From: Caryophanales bacterium UBA6259 | GTDB lineage: Bacteria > Bacillota > Bacilli > Tepidibacillales > Tepidibacillaceae | Length of the DNA: 64,000 nucleotides | Assembly: GCA_002441135.1 (NCBI GenBank) | Contig: DJVJ01000038.1 | Span: 203,920 to 267,919, forward strand | Direction of reading: 5' to 3' | Shown here: one piece after another, positions 35,467-44,285 of the stretch | How positions within the stretch are numbered: position 1 is the stretch's first letter | Layout of the letters: every line of letters starts with the position of its first letter | The notes under the pieces: generated by a model | What the model saw: only the letters and a program-made list of their open reading frames with translations | Databases searched by the model: none | What the model was told of the DNA's origin: nothing | Translations under genes and position numbers: made by a program

Positions 35467-37197
35467 ATGTACATAGAGCAATATCAGAAATGGCTAACTC
35501 ATGAAAAGCTTCTACCTGAGTTTAAAGAAGAGTTAGAAGTGATAGCCGAACAAAAAGCGGAGATTGAAGATCGATTTTATAAAAATTTAGAATTTGGTAC
35601 AGGTGGAATTCGAGGAATTATTGGCGCTGGTACTAATCGGATGAATACATATACGGTTAGAAAAGCCACCTTAGGACTAGCACAATTTATTGTAAAGCAA
35701 GGTCAATCAGCAATGAAGCAAGGGGTTGTAATTGCTTATGATTCTAGAAGATTTTCTACAGAATTTGCCAAGGAAGCTGCTCGAATCCTTGCTATGAATC
35801 AAATAAAAGTTTATTTATTTGATTCTTTAAGGCCAACCCCTGTATTATCCTATGCGGTTCGTCATTTAAAGGCTTATTCTGGAATTGTTATTACTGCAAG
35901 TCATAACCCACCCGAATATAATGGATATAAGGTTTATAATGAGGATGGTAATCAAATCACAGAAGAAATGGCTGCTGCAGTTCTATCAGAAATTGCAAGT
36001 ATTGAATGTATTTTAGATCTTGATGTAGAATCCTTTGAACACTTACATTCAACTCAAATGATTGAAATTATAGGAACGGAAATTGATCAAGCCTATGACC
36101 AGCTAGTCATTGGTTTATTGCAAAACCAAGAGCTTATTCTAGAAAAAGGGGCAAACTTAAACATTGTATATACGCCACTTCACGGCACTGGATATGAGCC
36201 TGTTCAGCGAATTTTAAAACAAGTGGGCTTTACTCATCTAGCTATTGTAGAGGAGCAAAAAAATCCAGATCCTAATTTTTCTACGGTAAAGGCGCCAAAT
36301 CCGGAGGAAAGAGATGTATATGAATTAGCGATTTCTTTAGCAGAAAAGGTACATGGCGATATAATTATGGCCAATGACCCTGATGCTGACCGATTAGGTG
36401 TTTTAGTGAAAACAGAAAAAGGTTATGAAGCATTAAATGGAAACCAATTAGGTGCGCTTCTTCTATACTATTTATTAGATCAGAGAAAAGCAAAAGGGAA
36501 TTTACCAGCGAACGGAGCTTTAATCAAAACAATTGTAACCTCAGATTTAGGTAATCGAATTGCAGAAAAGTATCAGATTATCACAGAAAACACTTTAACA
36601 GGCTTTAAATATATTGGGGAACGAATTAAAGAATATGAAGAAACCAATGCTCATACCTTCCTTTTCGGTTACGAAGAAAGCTATGGGTACCTAGCTGGAG
36701 ATTTTGTGCGAGACAAGGATGCCGTACAAATTACAGTATTAGTAGCTGAAATGGCATTATATTATAAGCAGCAAGGAAAAACCTTATTTGATTTACTTGA
36801 GTCGATTTACCAAGAAATTGGTTATTACCAAGAGGATTTAAAATCAATTACCTTAAAAGGAATTGATGGAGCAAATAAAATTAATGAGATTGTTGCCTTA
36901 TTTAGAGAAAAACAACCAACAGAGATTGATGGAATCATGGTAGCAGTAATAGAGGACTATCTAACAGGCATCGCTCATGATTTTAAAGAACAACAAGAAC
37001 GAGAATTAACATTGCCAAAATCCAATGTTATAAAAATCATTCTAGAGGATCATAGCTGGATAGCTATCCGACCTTCAGGAACTGAACCAAAGCTTAAATT
37101 TTATTTCTCTGCAAACGACCAATCAAAAGGGGAAGTAAAACAAAAAATTGAACATTTAAAAGCCGCTGTAATGAAGCTGGCCAATATATCAGGCTGA
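35467..37197 (+). CDS. pgcA: Phosphoglucomutase/phosphomannomutase
   Basis: 576 residues, four-domain alpha-phosphohexomutase. It interconverts glucose 6- and 1-phosphate for UDP-glucose, cell wall and glycolipid synthesis. The phosphoserine is in TASHNPPEYNGYK near residue 145, the metal loop is NDPDADRLG near 305, FGYEESYGYL binds sugar and RPSGTEPKLKFYF binds phosphate. GGTGGAGGAG precedes ATG 35467. A short palindrome follows the gene. Confidence 0.94.
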   Translation: MYIEQYQKWLTHEKLLPEFKEELEVIAEQKAEIEDRFYKNLEFGTGGIRGIIGAGTNRMNTYTVRKATLGLAQFIVKQGQSAMKQGVVIAYDSRRFSTEFAKEAARILAMNQIKVYLFDSLRPTPVLSYAVRHLKAYSGIVITASHNPPEYNGYKVYNEDGNQITEEMAAAVLSEIASIECILDLDVESFEHLHSTQMIEIIGTEIDQAYDQLVIGLLQNQELILEKGANLNIVYTPLHGTGYEPVQRILKQVGFTHLAIVEEQKNPDPNFSTVKAPNPEERDVYELAISLAEKVHGDIIMANDPDADRLGVLVKTEKGYEALNGNQLGALLLYYLLDQRKAKGNLPANGALIKTIVTSDLGNRIAEKYQIITENTLTGFKYIGERIKEYEETNAHTFLFGYEESYGYLAGDFVRDKDAVQITVLVAEMALYYKQQGKTLFDLLESIYQEIGYYQEDLKSITLKGIDGANKINEIVALFREKQPTEIDGIMVAVIEDYLTGIAHDFKEQQERELTLPKSNVIKIILEDHSWIAIRPSGTEPKLKFYFSANDQSKGEVKQKIEHLKAAVMKLANISG

Positions 37198-37215
37198 CAT
37201 ATGTCAGCCCTTTCT
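37192..37215 (+). terminator. Palindrome at the pgcA end, weak terminator
   Basis: GGCTGACAT-ATGTCAGCC is a perfect 18-base palindrome spanning the pgcA stop, followed by CTTTCTGTT. A four-base or smaller loop and a poor T run make termination doubtful. Confidence 0.45.
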
Positions 37216-37265
37216 GTTAAACTATTAGAAATTAAGGTTGATTGCAGAAAGTAGTGGAGAAACGG

Positions 37266-39068
37266 ATGCCTAAAATACAAATCATATCAAAGAATATAAC
37301 CATTGAAGCAACAGAAAATGAAAACTTATTACAGGTACTTCACCAGCATCAATTAGGAGTTGTTGCCCATTGTGGAGGACTTGGGCGTTGTGGAACCTGT
37401 AAAGTAAAGGTTAATGGTGAGGAGCAGTTAGCTTGCCAAACAACCGTCCAAGAGGATATTACCCTTGAACTTTTAGAAAAGGACATCCCTAATTTACAAA
37501 TTATGGTCGATGGTATGGAACGTGATATAGTTTTTGAGCCCAAAATTATAAAACGTTTTCTTTCAAATGGGCTAAACATTCCAAACACATCGTTCACCTC
37601 ATTAAAAGAGCATATAAATGAAATACTTAAATACTTAGGAATAAAAGAGAATCCTCGGATTCCTTATACCATACTAAAAGAGCTAGCTTTACTTAAAGTT
37701 TTAGAAGATATAACCTTCGTAATTTTAGATGACCCAATTTCAAGACAACAGGAATTAATCAAAATAGAATTAGGAGATACTAGAGCTTTTTCTTATGGAT
37801 TAGCAGTAGATATAGGTTCTACTACTGTAGCTATGTATCTTCATGATCTTGTTACCGGAAAACTGATTGGAATTTCCTCAAGAATGAATACTCAGGCAAC
37901 CTATGGAGCCGACGTTTTATCACGAATTAGCTTTATCCAACAAAACGATCATGGATTAGCGATTCTTCATAAAACAATTACTCAATTGATTAATGAAATG
38001 ATAGAGGAGTTAACGAGTAAATACCAGATTAGTAAAGAGCATATCTATGAAGGTATATTTGTTGGAAATACGACCATGCAGCACATTCTCCTTGGTATTT
38101 CACCAATTAGCCTAGGACATTCGCCATATATACCGGTTATTAAAGAATCACATCGAGTAGCGGCTAGAGAAATTGAGTTGCATATACCTTATGCTGAAAT
38201 CTACACCCTTCCTAATCTTGGTGGTTTTGTTGGTTCAGATACCTCTGCTGTTATACTAGCGACAAAAATGCACGAGGAGCAGGAGAATAATTTAGCAGTA
38301 GATATTGGTACCAATGGGGAAATGGTTCTTCGTACTCCATCGAAATTAATTGCTTGCTCTTCTCCAGCAGGTCCTGCCTTTGAAGGAGCACAAATTACTT
38401 TTGGGATGCCAGCGAAAAAAGGGGCAATTAGTAAGGTATGGTTAGAATTTGATTTGCAGATGGAAGTCATTGGAGACGCTAAACCGATCGGAATATGTGG
38501 ATCGGGATTAGTAGATATCGTCGCAGAGCTACTTAGAGTCGGTATTATTGATCAAACTGGAAGATTAAAAAGCAAAAAAGAACTTTCGCCAATGGTATCT
38601 TTTTTATTAAAAAATAGAATTGTGGAAAATGAAGAGGGAAACCTATTTCTACTTGTTGATGAGTTGAAATCAGGTAACGGTAAACCAATCTATCTTACTC
38701 AAAAAGATATAAGAGAGCTACAATTGGCTAAAGCGGCAATCTTTACGGGAATTCAACTACTTCTTCTTAGAGAAGAGATCACCATCGATCAGGTCAGTCA
38801 TTTATATTTAGCAGGAGGCTTTGGCAATTACATTGATAAGTATAATGCGATGAGAATTGGACTAATCCCAAGATTAAAAGAGGAGCAGCTAGTTCCAGTA
38901 GGCAATGCAGCAGGTTATGGAGCTCGATTAGCCTTACTTTCTAAAGTAGAAATGGAACAATTGCAAAACAAGCTTAGAAATGTAGAACATTTTCACTTAG
39001 CAGAGGATCCGCAATATGAAACAATCTTTATAAAAGCATTAGAATTTCCGATGGGAGAACGGTGGTAA
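37266..39068 (+). CDS. Corrinoid-protein reductive activator (2Fe-2S + ASKHA/DUF4445)
   Basis: 600 residues. An N-terminal 2Fe-2S ferredoxin domain has Cys36, Cys42, Cys45 and Cys57 (spacing C-x5-C-x2-C-x11-C). It is followed by a linker and an actin-like ATPase domain with YGLAVDIGSTTVAMYL (about 176), FVGNTTMQHILLGI and LAVDIGTNGEM (about 345). Proteins of this build (RACE) use ATP to push an electron into Co(II) corrinoid proteins. The gene sits right upstream of the SAM riboswitch and metH, suggesting that MetH is its client; that is inference. Start ATG 37266 follows GTGGAG; an upstream TTG at 37242 has no ribosome site. Confidence 0.85.
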   Translation: MPKIQIISKNITIEATENENLLQVLHQHQLGVVAHCGGLGRCGTCKVKVNGEEQLACQTTVQEDITLELLEKDIPNLQIMVDGMERDIVFEPKIIKRFLSNGLNIPNTSFTSLKEHINEILKYLGIKENPRIPYTILKELALLKVLEDITFVILDDPISRQQELIKIELGDTRAFSYGLAVDIGSTTVAMYLHDLVTGKLIGISSRMNTQATYGADVLSRISFIQQNDHGLAILHKTITQLINEMIEELTSKYQISKEHIYEGIFVGNTTMQHILLGISPISLGHSPYIPVIKESHRVAAREIELHIPYAEIYTLPNLGGFVGSDTSAVILATKMHEEQENNLAVDIGTNGEMVLRTPSKLIACSSPAGPAFEGAQITFGMPAKKGAISKVWLEFDLQMEVIGDAKPIGICGSGLVDIVAELLRVGIIDQTGRLKSKKELSPMVSFLLKNRIVENEEGNLFLLVDELKSGNGKPIYLTQKDIRELQLAKAAIFTGIQLLLLREEITIDQVSHLYLAGGFGNYIDKYNAMRIGLIPRLKEEQLVPVGNAAGYGARLALLSKVEMEQLQNKLRNVEHFHLAEDPQYETIFIKALEFPMGERW

Positions 39069-39091
39069 GAAGCAAATTCCATTAAAATTTA

Positions 39092-39120
39092 TTGACAGTA
39101 ATACATTCACGTAGTAAAGT
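39092..39120 (+). promoter_or_regulatory. Promoter of the metH transcript
   Basis: TTGACA at 39092-39097, a 17-base spacer, and TAAAGT at 39115-39120. It is about 60 bases before the SAM aptamer. Confidence 0.55.
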
Positions 39121-39182
39121 GGAAATAACATGAAGTAAATAAAAAATTAAAATGATACTAAAAATTTAAATTTATAATGAAG

Positions 39183-39290
39183 CTCTTATCAAGAGAAGGT
39201 GGAGGGATAGGCCCTATGAAGCCCGGCAACCGGCATATTATGCACGGTGCTAATTCCAACAGGTGGTTAAAACCTCCTGAAAGATGAGAG
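39183..39290 (+). ncRNA. SAM-I (S-box) riboswitch aptamer
   Basis: The conserved S-box landmarks are in order: CTCTTATCAAGAGAAG, TGGAGGGA, GGCCC...GAAGCCCGGCAACC, GGTGCTAATTCC and CCTGAAAGATGAGAG. The first and last stretches close helix P1. AGAGAAAG (39287-39294) can instead pair with CTTTCTCT (39311-39318), forming the antiterminator. When SAM is bound, P1 holds and the downstream terminator forms, switching metH off. Confidence 0.95.
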
Positions 39291-39305
39291 AAAGATGCGA
39301 ATCTA

Positions 39306-39336
39306 GCCCTCTTTCTCTATGAAGAGGGCTTTTTTA
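39306..39336 (+). terminator. Terminator of the SAM riboswitch
   Basis: GCCCTCTT (39306-39313) and AAGAGGGC pair around a short loop, followed by six T. It overlaps the antiterminator partner CTTTCTCT. Confidence 0.93.
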
Positions 39337-39394
39337 AATTCTTTTTAAATTCTACATATGATTAATTACTAGATGGAGGAGCGAACAGAACCAG

Positions 39395-41869
39395 ATGGAT
39401 AGAAATAAAAACAAATCTAAAAATCAATATTTTTTTAGCGATATCTTAAAATCCAAAATTCTTGTATTTGATGGAGCAATGGGTACTCAGTTACAGGAAA
39501 AGGGATTACCAGCAGGGGAATGTCCTGAGCTATGGAATTTGACAGAGCCAAATAAAATAAGAGAAATTCACGAGAATTATTTACAATCAGGAGCAGACAT
39601 TATCACCACCAATACTTTTGGTGCAACAGCCATTCGTTTAGAAGAGTATGGGTTGGAAGATAAAGTGGAGATAATCAACAAGGCTGCAGTTGAAATCGCC
39701 AAGGAAGCGGTTCAAAATGCTGGTCATGGATATGTTGCAGTTTCGATTGGCCCAACTGGACGTTTAATAGAGCCAATAGGAGATTTACCTTTTGATGATG
39801 CCTACCAGCTATTTAAGGAGCAAGTGGTAGTTGCCACCAATGCAGGTGCTGACCTATTTATCATTGAAACGATGGGTGATTTAGGAGAAATGAGGGCTGC
39901 TTTATTAGCGGTAAAAGAAAATAGCCCTTTACCAGTTATCGCAAGTATGACCTTTCAGGAGGACGGAAGAACTTTTACTGGAACCGACCCATTAACTGCT
40001 GCAACAGTGCTTGAAGGTTTAGGCGCAGATATAATTGGTGTCAATTGCTCTGTCGGGCCAAAGGATTTAATGGAGGTTGTAAAAGAGTTAGTTAAGTCAA
40101 CCAATCTTCCATTGTTAGTTCAACCAAATGCAGGTCTTCCCAAGCTAGTGAAAGGAAAAACCGTATATGATGGAAATCCTGAAGAAATGGCCCAATATGC
40201 GAATCAATTTGTAGAATTAGGTGCAAACCTTGTGGGATCATGCTGTGGTACCACGCCAGCATATACTAAAGCTATCGCTACAATAGTAACTGGAATGACA
40301 CCGCTTTGGAGAGTAATTGATTTTGGATTAAGAGTAACAAGTCGAACCAAAACGACGATTATTCATCCTACCAAACTTCCAATTATGATTGGTGAGAGGA
40401 TAAATCCTACAGGTCGTAAAGCTTTTTCTCAAGAATTAAAAGAAGGTAGAATGGACCGCATCCGTAGGGAGGCCATCATGCAGCAGGAGGCTGGTGCAGA
40501 AATCCTCGATGTGAATGTGGGAGTACCAAGCATTGATGAAAAAGCAGCAATGCTTAAAGCCACTCAATCCATTCAAGCAATTGTAAATACACCACTGATG
40601 ATTGATAGTACCAATCCTGAGGTAGTAGAGGCTGCACTAAAGCTATATCATGGCAAGGCATTGGTAAACTCTGTTAATGGTGAAGAAGAAAGTCTTCAAA
40701 CCATCCTGCCAATTGTAAAAAGATATGGAGCTGCAGTAGTAGGATTAACCTTGGATGAAAAAGGAATTCCAAAGACGGCGGAGGAACGATTAACTATCGC
40801 AACAAAAATCGTTACGACTGCACAACAATTTGGGATCTCAAGAGATAACATCATCATTGACTGCTTGGTGTTAACTGCAAGTGCTCAGCCAGAAGGGATT
40901 GCAGAAACATTAAAAGCGATTCAGCTTGTTAAAAAGGAGTTAGGTGTGACCACCATCTTAGGGGTTAGTAACGTCTCCTTTGGCTTACCGGATCGCCCAT
41001 CGATTAATGCTTCCTTTTTATCCATGGCATTAGGTGCAGGATTAGATGCTGGAATTATCAATCCTTTAGATGAAAAAATTCAGCAAACCTTTAAGATTGG
41101 AGCCGTTTTAACGAATCGGGATAAGAAGGCGGAAAACTATCTAGCCTATGCCACTCAAAATGCTAATGATGGTGACAATGGTAAGTCCAACACAAATGGT
41201 AAACCATCTAAAAAGGACGAAACTCCAAAGGATATATATGATGCTCTTTATCAGCTTGTATTAAAAGGAGATAAAGAAAATGTGAATTCATGGATAGAAA
41301 AAGGGCTTCAAGAGGGAAAAGATCCAATGGAGCTATTAAATAAAGGACTGATTCCTGGAATTGAAGAGGTTGGAAGACTGTTTGCGACAGGTACCTATTT
41401 TCTTCCTCAGTTAATTGCAGCAGGGGAAACAATGAGTACTTCGTTTACTATTTTAAAGCCAGAACTAGAAAAGAAGGCAACGAAGCAAATTGGCACCATC
41501 GTGATGGCAACAGTAAAGGGAGATATTCACGACATTGGAAAGAAAATTGTAAGTGTACTTTTGGCCAACCATGGTTTTAAGGTGATTGACCTTGGTAAGA
41601 ATGTACCCAATGACGAAATTATTGGGCGAGCCATTGAAGAAAAGGCAGATATTATCGGTTTGAGTGCTTTAATGACAACAACCATGGTTAGGATGCCAGA
41701 AATTATCAAGGAAGTTAAGGAAAGGGGCCTACCAATTAAGGTTATGGTTGGTGGAGCTGCAGTGAATGAACAGTACGCGAAGGAAATTGGTGCGGATGGA
41801 TATGCAAAGGATGCTGTCGAGGCCGTTTCCGTTGCCAAAGAGCTTGTTGAGGGGAGTAGAGGAGAATGA
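39395..41869 (+). CDS. metH: Cobalamin-dependent methionine synthase lacking the activation domain
   Basis: 824 residues against about 1150-1230 for full MetH. It moves the methyl group of methyl-tetrahydrofolate to homocysteine through B12. Domains in order: homocysteine-binding (zinc Cys near 216 in VNCSVGP and a Cys pair near 282 in GSCCGTT), pterin-binding from about 330 (IGERINPTGRKAF), and cap plus B12-binding with the cobalt-ligand His in DIHDIG near 712. The sequence stops right after the B12 domain, so the SAM-binding reactivation domain is absent; a stand-alone version is encoded two genes downstream. GGAGGAG lies 13 bases upstream of the ATG, rather far. Confidence 0.95.
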   Translation: MDRNKNKSKNQYFFSDILKSKILVFDGAMGTQLQEKGLPAGECPELWNLTEPNKIREIHENYLQSGADIITTNTFGATAIRLEEYGLEDKVEIINKAAVEIAKEAVQNAGHGYVAVSIGPTGRLIEPIGDLPFDDAYQLFKEQVVVATNAGADLFIIETMGDLGEMRAALLAVKENSPLPVIASMTFQEDGRTFTGTDPLTAATVLEGLGADIIGVNCSVGPKDLMEVVKELVKSTNLPLLVQPNAGLPKLVKGKTVYDGNPEEMAQYANQFVELGANLVGSCCGTTPAYTKAIATIVTGMTPLWRVIDFGLRVTSRTKTTIIHPTKLPIMIGERINPTGRKAFSQELKEGRMDRIRREAIMQQEAGAEILDVNVGVPSIDEKAAMLKATQSIQAIVNTPLMIDSTNPEVVEAALKLYHGKALVNSVNGEEESLQTILPIVKRYGAAVVGLTLDEKGIPKTAEERLTIATKIVTTAQQFGISRDNIIIDCLVLTASAQPEGIAETLKAIQLVKKELGVTTILGVSNVSFGLPDRPSINASFLSMALGAGLDAGIINPLDEKIQQTFKIGAVLTNRDKKAENYLAYATQNANDGDNGKSNTNGKPSKKDETPKDIYDALYQLVLKGDKENVNSWIEKGLQEGKDPMELLNKGLIPGIEEVGRLFATGTYFLPQLIAAGETMSTSFTILKPELEKKATKQIGTIVMATVKGDIHDIGKKIVSVLLANHGFKVIDLGKNVPNDEIIGRAIEEKADIIGLSALMTTTMVRMPEIIKEVKERGLPIKVMVGGAAVNEQYAKEIGADGYAKDAVEAVSVAKELVEGSRGE

Positions 41870-42762
41870 GTGTTTATCAAATCCATGGTTTAAAAGAAAA
41901 GCTAAAGCTTGGTCGGTTCGTGACTACAGTAGAGCTTGAGCCACCAAAGGGTGCAGACCCGATGCCAGTAATGGAAACTGCGGCATTTTTAAGAGGGCAT
42001 GTGGATGCTGTAAATATTGCCGATAGCCCTATGGCAACCATGCGAATGAGCCCAATTGCTTTAGCACATATTATTCAGCAGGACTTGGGAATTGAAGCGA
42101 TTTTCCATTTAACCTGTAGAGATCGAAACACCATTGGCCTTCAATCCGAGCTACTAGGAGCTTCAGCGCTTGGTGTTAAAAATATACTTACCTTAACAGG
42201 AGATCCCGCTACTCGTGGAGACCATCCAACTGCCAATAGTATCTTTGAAGTAGATGCAGTTGGCCTAGCAAAGCTTGCGTCTCATTTGAATAATGGAATG
42301 GATTTATCGAATAAACCACTAAATGCCAAAACGAATTTTTTTATTGGAGGAGCAGCTAATCCTGGCTTTGAAGATTTAAACAAAGAAATAGAACGATTAA
42401 AAGAAAAAATAGATGCTGGAATTCAATTTGTTCAAACCCAGCCTGTCTTTGATATTGAAACTGCGGAACGTTTTCTGGAAAAGACAGCCCACTTACCACT
42501 TCATGTTATTTTTGGTCTACTTCCTTTAAAAAGCTATAAAACAGCCCTATTTCTAAATGACAAGGTTCCTGGTATTCACATCAGTCCAGTGGTAATGGAA
42601 CGAGTAGAGCGTGGTGGAAGAGAAGCGGGAATAGAAATTGCTCAGGAGCTATTAGAGCAATTAAAGGATAAAGTACAAGGAGTTCACTTATTTCCAATGA
42701 GCGATTTGAATATAATTAAAGAGTTACTCCAAATAGAAGATCAGCGTAAAAATGTGATATAA
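41866..42762 (+). CDS. metF: Methylenetetrahydrofolate reductase
   Basis: 298 residues. It makes methyl-tetrahydrofolate, the methyl donor for MetH. TVELEPPKGAD at the start (catalytic Glu), LTCRDRN, ILTLTGDPATRGDHP and FVQTQPVFD are family motifs. The start overlaps the metH stop (ATGA), with GAGGGGAGTAGAGG-like purines before it, so the two are made together under the SAM riboswitch. Confidence 0.93.
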   Translation: MSVYQIHGLKEKLKLGRFVTTVELEPPKGADPMPVMETAAFLRGHVDAVNIADSPMATMRMSPIALAHIIQQDLGIEAIFHLTCRDRNTIGLQSELLGASALGVKNILTLTGDPATRGDHPTANSIFEVDAVGLAKLASHLNNGMDLSNKPLNAKTNFFIGGAANPGFEDLNKEIERLKEKIDAGIQFVQTQPVFDIETAERFLEKTAHLPLHVIFGLLPLKSYKTALFLNDKVPGIHISPVVMERVERGGREAGIEIAQELLEQLKDKVQGVHLFPMSDLNIIKELLQIEDQRKNVI

Positions 42763-42763
42763 A

Positions 42764-43441
42764 ATGATTTTATCTCAAATACCGATTCAACTAAATAAGT
42801 CTCAAATAGCAAAGGAGTTACATCTTGATCATTTCCCGCATTCTAAGCAAAGCATCATTGAGCAGTATTTGTTACAGGGCCTTTCCTTTATAGAAGCAAA
42901 AGGCATTATAGAAAGGATGCCAGCGAATAAATTAGATTTTGATGCATTGGGATTAATGGAATCTGTTAAAGAAATGAATGAAGTGGTTACAGCCAATCTT
43001 CTATTGGCTACGATTGGAAATCAATTAGAAAAAGAGCTTGAGAAGGAAATCCAGAATGGAAACATTCTTAAAAGCATGGTATTTCATGCCTTAGGAGTTT
43101 GGGCCGTCCATCAAGCGATGGACTATCTTCAGCAATTAATTAAAAAAGGAGCTCAGCAACAAGGATATCAATATAGCAAACGAAATGCTCCTGGCTATAA
43201 TCGCTGGCAATTAGAAAAACAGAGTGAATTACTTTCATTACTAGCTGGAGAAAGAGTAGAGGTTTCTATTACCAGTGATTTCATTCTAACTCCTATTTAT
43301 ACCTTAACTGGAATTGTTTTTAAATATAAAGAGGATGATTTGGGTTTATTTAAAAACAGAATTAATAATTCTTGCCTAACCTGTAATCTTGCACAGGATA
43401 AAAAGGAGTGCGATTATAAAATTTATTGTCAAAAAGCATAA
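42764..43441 (+). CDS. Stand-alone MetH activation-domain protein
   Basis: 225 residues, one base after metF. The middle resembles the MetH activation domain: ATIGNQLEKELEKEI, KSMVFHALGVWAVHQAMDYL, RNAPGYNRWQLEKQ (the R-x-x-PGY region binding SAM) and VEVSITSDFILTPIYTLTG. This domain donates a methyl group from SAM when B12 is oxidised. Unusually, the C-terminus carries Cys204, Cys207, Cys216 and Cys222 (C-x2-C-x8-C-x5-C), which could bind an Fe-S cluster or zinc. It completes the truncated MetH encoded upstream. I recall a separate activation protein in Thermotoga. Confidence 0.82.
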   Translation: MILSQIPIQLNKSQIAKELHLDHFPHSKQSIIEQYLLQGLSFIEAKGIIERMPANKLDFDALGLMESVKEMNEVVTANLLLATIGNQLEKELEKEIQNGNILKSMVFHALGVWAVHQAMDYLQQLIKKGAQQQGYQYSKRNAPGYNRWQLEKQSELLSLLAGERVEVSITSDFILTPIYTLTGIVFKYKEDDLGLFKNRINNSCLTCNLAQDKKECDYKIYCQKA

Positions 43442-43527
43442 CAAAAGTAATAGATTTCCCTTTTCTTACATAATAGTGAATTAAGAGTTTGTTCATCGAT
43501 TTGATACGGAGAAGGGAGTTTATTATT

Positions 43528-44199
43528 TTGGACGAGAGAGAATACCAGTATTGGACACAGCAAGTGAAGCAAGTGGTCCCGATTAAGGAAGGTGCTTTTG
43601 AGGATTATAATAATTGGCATAATCGAGCGCTCCTTGGCCGATTATTAGCAAATATGAATATCTATGAGCCTGCATTAGAATTAATGGAATCGATTCTTGA
43701 GGAAGCAAAAGCAGAGGATGAGGAACACTATATTTGGGCATTATCGGACATGGCAAATTATCATTGGGTATCAAAAGAAGAAACAGAGATAGCGTATAAC
43801 CTAATAGATCAGGCCATTGAATCTATGAATCATATTCAAAAAACAACCTTTCCGCTGATTAATAAGGGTTTTTTATTTAATCAAAAATGGCAAATTAGGG
43901 CATTAACCGGAGAAAGTATTAGCTTGATTGAGGAAATTGAAAACATAATTCATCATCAGCTTGAAGAAAAAGAGAATCAATCTCAAAGTCTACTATTTTA
44001 CGCCTATTTTAATTTAGCCCTATTTTCTTACGAGAAGGATAACCTTGAAAGAGCAATTGCCTTACTTACTGAGGCATATCAATATTCGAATGTATCAGAG
44101 GAGGATGTTCGTAAAATCCTTGATGATAACATAACGGTTCAAGAAAAAGTTGTTCAGCTTTTATCTTTAACCCATCGTAGTATGGTTTTTGATTCATAA
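43528..44199 (+). CDS. TPR-like helical repeat protein, unknown
   Basis: 223 residues from TTG 43528, with GAAGGGAG nine bases upstream. The sequence looks like a chain of helix pairs: NRALLGRLLANMNIYEPALEL, DMANYHWVSKEETEIAYNLI and YFNLALFSYEKDNLERAIALL are TPR-like. No enzyme motif, signal peptide or membrane segment is present. I cannot name a partner. An earlier TTG at 43489 lacks a ribosome site. A terminator follows. Confidence 0.7.
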   Translation: MDEREYQYWTQQVKQVVPIKEGAFEDYNNWHNRALLGRLLANMNIYEPALELMESILEEAKAEDEEHYIWALSDMANYHWVSKEETEIAYNLIDQAIESMNHIQKTTFPLINKGFLFNQKWQIRALTGESISLIEEIENIIHHQLEEKENQSQSLLFYAYFNLALFSYEKDNLERAIALLTEAYQYSNVSEEDVRKILDDNITVQEKVVQLLSLTHRSMVFDS

Positions 44200-44237
44200 A
44201 CCACTTTCCAATAGGAAGGTGGTTTTCTTCTTTTTTA
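44198..44237 (+). terminator. Terminator before sbcD
   Basis: AAACCACTTTCC and GGAAGGTGGTTTT pair with one mismatch, followed by TCTTCTTTTTT. Confidence 0.75.
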
Positions 44238-44285
44238 TAACAAGGTACAATAGTAGTAGATTAATAGAAGAAGGTGGCTATTTTC

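Noticed and set aside
39183..39336. T-box or other leader before metH
   Set aside because: All conserved S-box blocks are present, and no T-box sequence is seen.
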